64,000 bases of DNA from positions 1 to 64,000 of the forward strand of contig CAJMNO010000003.1 in the NCBI GenBank assembly GCA_905214865.1. The letters run 5' to 3'. Source of the DNA: an uncultured bacterium. GTDB taxonomy: Bacteria > Actinomycetota > Coriobacteriia > Coriobacteriales > Atopobiaceae. The translations under genes and the position numbers were made by a program. Each line of letters begins with the position of its first letter. Position 1 is the first letter of the stretch. A model generated the notes under the pieces. The model searched no databases. It saw nothing but the letters and a program-made list of their open reading frames with translations, and was not told the DNA's origin. Below, in pieces: positions 57,915 through 64,000 of this stretch.

Positions 57915-59165
57915 CTACTCGCCCACATCTCTTTTGGCTTCGAGCTTCGAAGCCGCGTCGTCGCTGAGCCTAAAGAGAAGCGGCCGATGCCTCTCCGCCG
58001 TAACGAGTCCCCGCTCCTCAAGCTTAAGAAGGTACTTGCGCGTCTGCTGCCTTCCCAGCCGAAGGAAGTTTGAGCACTCCTCGATTGTCGCAGTGGAAAA
58101 TGCGCCGTAGAGAGCAACTTGAAGAAGCATGGAGAGAAGTTCCCGCTCCCTTTCCCCAAGCCCCAAATCGGAGGCAAGACCCTCGAGCAACTCCGACGAT
58201 CTCTTGAGCCTCTGGGCACTCATTCCAAGCCGGTCCACGATCTCAATCTGTGCCTCCTGAATGCTCTGAAGCATATCAATCACAAAGAACGTCAGCTCCC
58301 CATGGTTGAGGGGGCTTTCGGCAAGCCGGAACGATTTGTAGTAGCGAGACTTGTTTTCGGCAATCGTACGAGAAAGGGAGAGGGTAGTGAGCGTGGAGAG
58401 CGGCCTAGAGAGATAGAGAGCGAGGAGGTACCTTCCCGTGCGTCCGTTACCGTCGTAGAACGGGTGGACGTATTCAAAGATGTAGTGACTGAGAATCGCT
58501 CCGAACGTCTGTGGCATCTCCTCGGATGACGCAATCTGCATCATCTTTGTGAGCCCCTCCTCTATGGCAGCCTCTGGATAGGCGCCCTCATGGAGCACCT
58601 TCCCTCCCCTGCCAATCACCTCGACTCTCTCCCTCCTGAAGAGGACACCATCAGGCAACTCCGACTTCCCTAGCGGCTCTCCCGCCATTACGCGGTCGTA
58701 CACGGAACGTATGTCCTCGAGAGTCTGGGGAACGGTAACGGAAGGATCGGAGAGGCCGAGGTAAAGCTTGGCGAGTTCCCTGAACCTCCTTACGGCAAGA
58801 GACTCCCCCTCACCACCCGCGTCCTCTAGAACCTCGTTGATTTGCCTGCGCGTACTGTGAATGTTCTCAAGCTCGTTTGTGCTCACGACCTCATTGATCA
58901 CCAGGTCACGGATAAGTGACCCGCGCGCAACGGGGGGCATTGAGTTGAGGGAGAGCGAGACCTTGCGCTCCATTCTCAGCACGCGTTCGTTTAGAACGGA
59001 GAGCTCATGGGGGACAGCAAGGAATAGCTCCCCCGCCCCCGTGGTGACCCCCAACCGAAAACTCGCGTCTGCGCCGAGACGCGCAGCAGCAAGCTCCTCG
59101 TTGTTCTTGTAGCGATCGGACGAGGCGTCCATATAGAAGAGCTTTGACAGTGGCTTATACGCCAT
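57915..59165 (-). CDS. Fic-domain protein with autoinhibitory motif and winged helix
   Basis: A 416-residue Fic protein, probably an AMP-transferase for target proteins. The active motif HPFYDGNGRTGR is at 234-245. The N-terminal segment holds T96-x3-E100-N101 in VVSTNELENIHSTRRQI, the inhibitory (S/T)xxxE(G/N) helix of class II Fic proteins. The C-terminal 100 residues (LLSMLLQVALYGAFSTATIEECSNFLRLGRQQTRKYLLKLEERGLVTAE) look like a winged helix. GC content and codon use are lower than in neighbours, suggesting transfer. The ATG at 59165 follows GGGGGTG; one at 59177 is possible. It lies between two 158-bp direct repeats. Confidence 0.88.
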   Translation of the reverse strand: MAYKPLSKLFYMDASSDRYKNNEELAAARLGADASFRLGVTTGAGELFLAVPHELSVLNERVLRMERKVSLSLNSMPPVARGSLIRDLVINEVVSTNELENIHSTRRQINEVLEDAGGEGESLAVRRFRELAKLYLGLSDPSVTVPQTLEDIRSVYDRVMAGEPLGKSELPDGVLFRRERVEVIGRGGKVLHEGAYPEAAIEEGLTKMMQIASSEEMPQTFGAILSHYIFEYVHPFYDGNGRTGRYLLALYLSRPLSTLTTLSLSRTIAENKSRYYKSFRLAESPLNHGELTFFVIDMLQSIQEAQIEIVDRLGMSAQRLKRSSELLEGLASDLGLGERERELLSMLLQVALYGAFSTATIEECSNFLRLGRQQTRKYLLKLEERGLVTAERHRPLLFRLSDDAASKLEAKRDVGE

Positions 59166-59228
59166 GGTCACCCCCATACGCCCGACAAGCAATCGAACGG
59201 CACGGCAAGAAACACCAATGCCCCCATT

Positions 59229-59386
59229 GTACAAACAAGAGACAAAATCCCTCTCGTTATTTGTACTAATCGGCAAATAGTATAAATAAGGAGCACTCAG
59301 AGTCGTTCTTATTTGTACCTTCTGGCGTTTTGTAGCAATAAGGCGGGCGGGGCAGGGGCTTTGTTTGTACCCCGGAGGAGTAACGC
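59229..59386. repeat. 158-bp direct repeat, copy upstream of fic
   Basis: Copy of 57740-57897, 64 bases ahead of the fic start, thus covering its promoter region. It includes TTATTTGTACTA / TAGTATAAATAA as an inverted pair, which could be an operator for the winged helix of the Fic protein. It ends 14 bases before the MFS gene stop. Confidence 0.9.
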
Positions 59387-59399
59387 CGCGGTGACAGCC

Positions 59400-60623
59400 C
59401 TACGCCTCCCGGGAACGCCCGAGCCTGACCGTGAGGATGACCATGGCCGCCGCGACGAGGGCTAGGAGCCCCCCGACCGCACCGACGAGCCGGATTCCGG
59501 GGCCGGACACCACCACACCGCCCACCAGCGTGCCGAACGCGATGCCGACGTTGAACGACAGGGGCTCGAGCGAGCTCGCCAGGGTAAGGGCCTTGGGGTG
59601 GTGCCTGCGCGCTACCCCCATGAAGTTTGAAACGCTGGGTATTGAGGCGAGATACATCAGCAACGCAACCGCAAAGGTAAACGCCAGGGCTGCAGGCACG
59701 GACGGCCCGGCGACGAACAGCCCTGCGAGCACGAAGGCCTGGGCGAGGAAGGTGACCGCAAGCGACCGGAGGCCAAACCGCGCGTCAAGCCAGCCGCTGA
59801 GGAGGTTCGACAGGAAGGTTATCGCGCCGTAGGCAATCAGCACCTCACTGACCCGGACCGTAGCCATGCCCAGCACCTGCTCGAGGTAGGGGGTCACGTA
59901 CCCGTAGAACGCGTACACGGACCCGATGCCAAACACGAAGACGAGGATGCCCGTGACGACGCTGGGCTCAAGCAGGAGGCGTGCCTGCTCCGCAAACGTG
60001 GCGGGCTCGTCGGTCTGGCCACTCCTGGGCATGAACACGGCGAGGAGCACGCTCACCACCGCGGCAAGGGCGAGCGTCCCGTACATCGCCACGTGCCACC
60101 CCACCGTGCTGGCGAGGATCTTGCCCACGCTGGTCGAGACGATCATGGCGACGGAGTAGCTGGAGTACACCAGGGTGAGCGCCAGGGACGACCTCTTGGC
60201 GCTGACCAGCTCGGGTATGAACGTGACACCCACGGCAAGCAGCGCGCCCGAGATGGAGCCCAGCAGTATGCGTGCCGCCAGCAGCACGCCAAAGCTCGTC
60301 GCAAAGGCAGACACCACGTTGCCAAGGCAGAAGAGGGCGAGATAGACGAGCATCACGGAGTAGCGGCGAAACCGCCCGGTCGACAGCGCGAGCACCGGCG
60401 TCATGACCGAATAGGGCAGGGCGAACAGGCTGATGAGCTGCCCCGCGGACGAGAGGGACACCCCCAGGTCGCGTGCAAGGTCCGTCTGGATGCCGATGAC
60501 CACGAACTCCGAGCACCCAAGCGAGAACCCCAGGAGCACGAGCAGCGCCAAGCACAGCCTGGCTCGGGTCGGGGTGACCCTCCCGCCCGTCTCCCGCACC
60601 TGAGCCTCGCTCGAACCGTTCAT
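59400..60623 (-). CDS. MFS efflux transporter (AraJ/drug-H+ antiporter type)
   Basis: A 407-residue protein with 12 predicted membrane helices. FSLGCSEFVVIGIQTDLARDLGVSLSSAGQLISLFALPYSVMTPVLALSTGRF is typical of the DHA1 efflux branch (helix 1 to loop 2-3), and RILLGSISGALLAVG carries the helix-4 Arg-Gly pattern. The ATG at 60623 follows GGGGAG; an in-frame start at 60650 is an alternative. The substrate is unknown; sugars, purines and drugs are all exported by this branch. Confidence 0.85.
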   Translation of the reverse strand: MNGSSEAQVRETGGRVTPTRARLCLALLVLLGFSLGCSEFVVIGIQTDLARDLGVSLSSAGQLISLFALPYSVMTPVLALSTGRFRRYSVMLVYLALFCLGNVVSAFATSFGVLLAARILLGSISGALLAVGVTFIPELVSAKRSSLALTLVYSSYSVAMIVSTSVGKILASTVGWHVAMYGTLALAAVVSVLLAVFMPRSGQTDEPATFAEQARLLLEPSVVTGILVFVFGIGSVYAFYGYVTPYLEQVLGMATVRVSEVLIAYGAITFLSNLLSGWLDARFGLRSLAVTFLAQAFVLAGLFVAGPSVPAALAFTFAVALLMYLASIPSVSNFMGVARRHHPKALTLASSLEPLSFNVGIAFGTLVGGVVVSGPGIRLVGAVGGLLALVAAAMVILTVRLGRSREA

Positions 60624-60668
60624 GAACTGGTCTCCCCTCTCCGTAGCCAACGACCGAGAAGGGTAGCA

Positions 60669-60706
60669 CGAGGGAGGGGGACGGAGTCGCTCGTCCCCCT
60701 CCCTCG
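60669..60706 (-). terminator. Perfect 15-bp hairpin downstream of the MetE-core gene
   Basis: CGAGGGAGGGGGACG pairs perfectly with CGTCCCCCTCCCTCG across an 8-base loop, 44 bases past the minus-strand stop at 60750. The T tract is weak. Confidence 0.6.
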
Positions 60707-60749
60707 CTTGTTCGGACCCATTTAGGCGGAGGCCCAGGGCTTGGGGCAG

Positions 60750-61871
60750 CTAGCCCCAGACGCGCTCCGCGATGCGGCGCACCAGCGCGACCTTGGCCCA
60801 CTGGTCGTCCTCGGTGAGGACGTTGCCCTCCTCGGTGGACGAGAAGCCGCACTGCGTGGAGAGGCGCAGCTGGTCGAGGGGCACGTACCTCTCGGCCTCG
60901 TGGATGCGGTCGATGACCGCGTCCTCGTCCTCGAGCTCGGGGAACTTGGAGGTGACGAGGCCCAGGACCACGACCTGGTCGCGGATGTGGCGCAGCGGCT
61001 CGAAGTCACCCGCGCGGTCGGAGTCATACTCCAAGAAGAACCCGTCGTAGTTTGCCTGCGAGAAGAGCGTCTTGGCGATGGGACCGTAGCCGCCGGACGA
61101 GAACCACGTGGAGCGGAAGTTGCCGCGGCAGATGTGGGTGGTGATGGTCATGTCGGCGGGCTTGGCCTCGAGCGCGAGGTTGATCATGTCGACGTAGTCC
61201 TGGGCCACCTTGTCCAGGTCGATGCCCCGCGCCTCGTAGGCGGCACGCTTGTCCTGGTCGCAGAACTCTCCCCAGCTGGTGTCGTCAAACTGCAGGTAGC
61301 GGCAGCCCTCGTCGTAGAACGCCCTGATGGCGTGCTGGTAGGCGATCGCGATGTCGTGGAGCAGCGCGGACTCGTCGCGGTAGCGATCGACGGGGGCGTA
61401 GGTCTGCCTCCCCCTGACGCAGGGGATGAGGTGCAGCATCGAGGGAGAGGGGATGGTCAGCTTGGTGGGATAGTCCCCCGCGATCTGGCGCAGGCGGCGG
61501 TAGTGCTTCAGGAACGGGTGGTTCCCAAAGTCGACCTTGCCGGTGAAGCGCAGCTGGGCGCCCTTGGGCTTGGGGCCCTTGAACTCCACGGACCAGGTCT
61601 TGGCGTCGATCTCCTCCACACCCTCGAGCGCAGCGAGGAAGTCGAGGTGCCACATGGCCCGGCGGAACTCGCCGTCGGTCACGGCCCTGATCCCGCTGTC
61701 CTTCTCCTTCTGGACCAGCTCGGCGATGCACTCGTCCTCCACCGTGGTCAGCTGGTCTCGGCCGATCCTGCCCGCTGCGAAGTCGGCGCGCGCCTGCTTC
61801 AGGCGCTCGGGGCGCAGGAAGCTCCCCACGATGTCATAGATGTACGGCGGCTGCTTGGTTGGCTCGCTCAT
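60750..61871 (-). CDS. MetE C-terminal-domain (cobalamin-independent methionine synthase-like) protein
   Basis: A 373-residue protein with only the catalytic barrel of cobalamin-independent methionine synthase, about half the size of full MetE. It opens YDIVGSFLRPERLKQARADF and keeps candidate zinc ligands in HICRGN (His, Cys), LEYDSD (Glu) and STQCGFSS (Cys). CRYLQFDDTSWGEFC is the folate/homocysteine side motif. GGAGGGGG precedes the ATG at 61871. Such short paralogues may use another methyl donor. A LysR-type regulator gene lies just upstream on the same strand. Confidence 0.88.
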   Translation of the reverse strand: MSEPTKQPPYIYDIVGSFLRPERLKQARADFAAGRIGRDQLTTVEDECIAELVQKEKDSGIRAVTDGEFRRAMWHLDFLAALEGVEEIDAKTWSVEFKGPKPKGAQLRFTGKVDFGNHPFLKHYRRLRQIAGDYPTKLTIPSPSMLHLIPCVRGRQTYAPVDRYRDESALLHDIAIAYQHAIRAFYDEGCRYLQFDDTSWGEFCDQDKRAAYEARGIDLDKVAQDYVDMINLALEAKPADMTITTHICRGNFRSTWFSSGGYGPIAKTLFSQANYDGFFLEYDSDRAGDFEPLRHIRDQVVVLGLVTSKFPELEDEDAVIDRIHEAERYVPLDQLRLSTQCGFSSTEEGNVLTEDDQWAKVALVRRIAERVWG

Positions 61872-61966
61872 GTTGGTACCCCCTCCGGGCGCATTGCGCC
61901 CGATTGTCTCGTCGTTGTCGCCGACCATGGTGACAAAGCCGGGAGCCATAAGGAAGTACCTATCCC

Positions 61967-62896
61967 CTATTGCCCGTCATAGCCTTTGGCTATATATGCC
62001 GAGACGTACCCCCTCAGGTGGCCCAAGTAGCTCTCGGCCAGGGGCGAGAGGGGACGACGAGGCTGGTGCACGTAGCCGATCTCCATGGTCCCACCGCCCT
62101 CCAGGGGGACCGACACGATGTCGTTGCCGTTGAGGTCGGAGCTCAGGATGCCGGACGAGATGGTGTACCCGTCGAGGCCGATGAGCAGGTTGAACAGGGT
62201 CGCGCGGTCGGTGACCACGATCGCCTTGTCGACCTCCTGGGTGATGTGCGGCTCCTCGGCAAAGTAGAAGGAGTTGCGCGAGCCCTGGTCGTACGAGAGC
62301 CGCGGGTAGGGGGCAAGGTCGACGAGCGCGACCGACCGGCGCGAGGCGAGGGGATTCCCCCTGCTCATAAACACGTGCTCGCGCGCCTCGAACAGCGGCT
62401 CAAAGCGGAGCTCCGCCTGGCGGATCGCGCTGGTGAGGACCTCGCGGTTAAATGAGTTGCGGTACAGCACCCCAAGCTCGCTGCGCTGGAGGCGCACGTC
62501 CTCGATGATGCCAAAGGTGGTGCCCTCGCGCAGGGAAAACTCGTAGCGGCTCTCCCCGTACTCGCGGACCAGCTCCACGAAGGCGTTGACCACGAAGGCG
62601 TAGTGCTGCGACGAGACCGCGAAGACCCGGCGGGGCGGGTTGCCGCTCTTGTACTGCGCCTCAAGGAGGTCTGCCTGCTCCACAACCTGGCGGGCGTACG
62701 AGAGGAACCTGGTGCCGTCCTCGGTGGGGACCACGCCACGGCTGGAGCGCTCGAAGATGGTGATGCCCATCTCGCCCTCGAGCTCTGAGAGGGCCTTGGA
62801 CAGGCTGGGCTGCGCGATGTAGAGGCGTGCTGCCGCCGCCGTGATGGAGCCGCTTGCCGCGACCTCGATGGCGTACCTGAGCTGCTGCAGGGTCAT
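61967..62896 (-). CDS. LysR-family transcriptional regulator
   Basis: A 309-residue regulator. The N-terminal helix-turn-helix is MTLQQLRYAIEVAASGSITAAAARLYIAQPSLSKALSELEGEMGITIFERSSRGVVPTEDG (1-60), followed by a linker helix and a periplasmic-binding-like effector domain. GGGAGG precedes the ATG at 62896; the frame upstream is not coding. It lies 95 bases upstream of the MetE-core gene in the same orientation and may control it. Confidence 0.9.
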   Translation of the reverse strand: MTLQQLRYAIEVAASGSITAAAARLYIAQPSLSKALSELEGEMGITIFERSSRGVVPTEDGTRFLSYARQVVEQADLLEAQYKSGNPPRRVFAVSSQHYAFVVNAFVELVREYGESRYEFSLREGTTFGIIEDVRLQRSELGVLYRNSFNREVLTSAIRQAELRFEPLFEAREHVFMSRGNPLASRRSVALVDLAPYPRLSYDQGSRNSFYFAEEPHITQEVDKAIVVTDRATLFNLLIGLDGYTISSGILSSDLNGNDIVSVPLEGGGTMEIGYVHQPRRPLSPLAESYLGHLRGYVSAYIAKGYDGQ

Positions 62897-63059
62897 GGTC
62901 GACCTCCCGCCCCTGGGGGCATAGCCTTGGGCAATGGCGTTTCTCCCGTCAGAGGATAGCGCCATGGCCCGCACCTGCCGCAGTCGCGCTCGGAGCGGCG
63001 TATGGCGTGGGCGGCGGCAGTCGTCTCGCAAGACGGAAGATCGATGCCGCTCAGGGCGG
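62897..63059. other. Upstream region of lysR
   Basis: No gene or RNA is seen. A plus-strand frame crossing here into the repeat (63002-63259) has no ribosome site and is judged not coding. Confidence 0.4.
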
Positions 63060-63145
63060 ATTTTCGATATCGAATAGGGTGGAAAATCCATATCGCATAT
63101 GGTGGAAAACGATATCGGCTTGGGCAGAATTTCGATATTGAACCC
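63060..63145. repeat. GATATCG repeat, period 22-23 bp
   Basis: Four GATATCG-like motifs start at 63066, 63089 (CATATCG), 63111 and 63134 (GATATTG), spaced 23, 22 and 23 bases, each next to GTGGAAAA or a variant. The stretch is AT-rich for this genome and contains several overlapping dyads (CGATATCG, CATATCGCATATG). It is the seventh distinct repeat family in the window. Confidence 0.75.
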
Positions 63146-63333
63146 GCCGTGCGCATGAGGCCGCCGGAGTTCATGGCAGTCATCACGGGGGTGTCCGAGT
63201 ACGCGCACCGCGTGGAGGACGGCATCTACGCGATACCAATACGGGCGCTTACCGCCTAGGCTGGGGCTCGTCTCGCCTGGGATCGCTCCGCGGCACTGGA
63301 GGTGGAGGGGCCCACGCCGCCACGGGGGCTGGG

Positions 63334-63573
63334 CTATCCCCTCGCGGGGCGCGACACGGGCCGGAGCATCCACTCCTTCACGTTCTTGAAGGTGGTGTCG
63401 CAGCCGCTGACGTCCACCTTGTCCACGCGGTAGATGGGCTTGCCGTAGACCCAGCCCACCTCGGCGATGACGCCCGAGGTGACCCATGGCACGAGCCCCG
63501 CGCGAGACGAGACCTCGACCCTCTCCCCCACCTGGAACCGCGGACGCTGCCGCTCGTACCCGCTTCCATACAT
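63334..63573 (-). CDS. Small SH3-like protein, unknown function
   Basis: A 79-residue protein: MYGSGYERQRPRFQVGERVEVSSRAGLVPWVTSGVIAEVGWVYGKPIYRVDKVDVSGCDTTFKNVKEWMLRPV. The pattern of short strands and Gly/Val turns from residue 13 looks like an SH3-type barrel. GAGGGGG lies just ahead of the ATG at 63573. A longer frame to 63870 would overlap the divergent endonuclease gene and is not supported. It is divergent from that gene. Confidence 0.65.
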   Translation of the reverse strand: MYGSGYERQRPRFQVGERVEVSSRAGLVPWVTSGVIAEVGWVYGKPIYRVDKVDVSGCDTTFKNVKEWMLRPVSRPARG

Positions 63574-63727
63574 GCATCCCCCTCGCACCTTCGGCATCGA
63601 TTGTAGCGGAACGCTTGTTCTGGGCTGTCTAAGGGTGCATGAGCCCCGTCCACCCCTCCATTCGCTCCGCTCTTTCAGCAATTCGATAGAGTTTTCTCGT
63701 TGGAATGCGATGAACCCGGGAGGTTCT

Positions 63728-64000
63728 ATGACGGAGGAGCTGGGATACGACGAGACGAGCGTCACCTCCATCGTGGAGTATGCGCAAAGACTGGTTGGGC
63801 ACTCGCTACGCGAAGTGGCTGACCCCGGCGCACTTGCCTCCCCTGCCCGCCGAAGGGGATCCTTCGGCAACGCTGTTGAAGAGTACTGGTTTCACTACAA
63901 GCCCAACTCAGACGAGAGTCCCGATTTCCCACGGGCGGGAGAGGGCGGCTTGGAGCTGAAGACGACTCCCTTGCGAAAGAACAAGAACGGCACCGTCAGG
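63728..64000 (+). CDS. Sau3AI/MutH-family DNA endonuclease, N-terminal part
   Basis: The gene runs off the window; 91 codons are visible. Residues 44-82 (GSFGNAVEEYWFHYKPNSDESPDFPRAGEGGLELKTTPL) match the catalytic core of the MutH/Sau3AI endonuclease family: a conserved Glu-Glu-Tyr helix, then Asp66 and E76-L-K78 forming the PD-(D/E)xK nuclease site. GGGAGG precedes the ATG at 63728. In an organism without Dam-directed repair this is most likely a type II restriction enzyme cutting at GATC, with a methylase expected next to it beyond the window. Local base use is lower in GC, consistent with transfer. Confidence 0.85.
   Translation, partial: MTEELGYDETSVTSIVEYAQRLVGHSLREVADPGALASPARRRGSFGNAVEEYWFHYKPNSDESPDFPRAGEGGLELKTTPLRKNKNGTVR

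Noticed and set aside
63002..63259. Plus-strand 85-codon frame over the GATATCG repeat
   Set aside because: No ribosome site, sequence encoded largely by the repeat, no recognisable family.
61967..63577. Extended version of the LysR protein with 227 extra N-terminal residues
   Set aside because: The upstream part runs through the GATATCG repeat; the HTH starts at 62896 right after a good ribosome site.

Overview
The window is GC-rich, densely coded DNA that reads as chromosome of an anaerobic actinobacterium of the class Coriobacteriia, most likely an Olsenella/Atopobium-type organism. This is inferred from codon use, a clostridial-type single-chain PurL, an Fe-S aldo-keto reductase, hybrid cluster protein and carbohydrate-transport content. 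No 16S gene is present to prove it.

Layout. 0-9.7 kb: murB, a membrane protein, an FMN riboswitch driving ribU plus a fused EcfA-EcfA' ATPase and EcfT, then purL. 9.7-11.1 kb: an intergenic array of 46-bp palindromes of two families. 11.1-17 kb: a tightly coupled three-gene cassette (TerB-like protein, BrxD-like ATPase, BrxHI/Lhr-like helicase), a candidate defence or DNA-processing system standing apart from any BREX methylase. 17-25.4 kb: Fe-S aldo-keto reductase, a small cysteine protein, PPK2, a 41/42-bp periodic repeat array, a 3-hydroxyacyl-CoA dehydrogenase, galE, a polyprenyl synthase and a peptidoglycan-binding protein. 25.8-35.2 kb: a maltodextrin/oligosaccharide regulon (glgP, malQ, ABC ATPase, two permeases, lipoprotein, divergent GntR with palindromic sites). 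35.3-40.6 kb: HAD phosphatase, PTS EIICB, tRNA-Gln, glmU, prs. 40.8-43.6 kb: peroxide defence (AhpC, a TrxR-type flavoprotein with an AhpF-like C-terminal redox domain, Fur/PerR regulator). 43.9-50.7 kb: a lantibiotic-protection-type ABC transporter and two-component system bracketed by two near-identical copies of the palindrome array. 50.9-55.1 kb: MarR plus a heterodimeric ABC exporter with three operator palindromes. 55.3-57.7 kb: hcp and a divergent Crp/Fnr regulator sharing a palindrome. 57.7-59.4 kb: a Fic protein between two 158-bp direct repeats. 59.4-63 kb: MFS exporter, MetE-core protein, LysR. The last 270 bases start a Sau3AI/MutH-family endonuclease gene cut by the window edge.

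The most unusual feature is not a protein. Intergenic regions carry several distinct families of short palindromes. In two families (cores GTGTACAC and TGAGCGCTCA) every unit is 46 bp, and core-to-core spacings are 72-73, 104-105 or 115-116 bp; a third array has a 41-42 bp period. All are close to whole numbers of DNA helical turns. Some arrays form long direct repeats around accessory gene cassettes. The TerB/BrxD/BrxHI-like cassette sits directly behind one such array.
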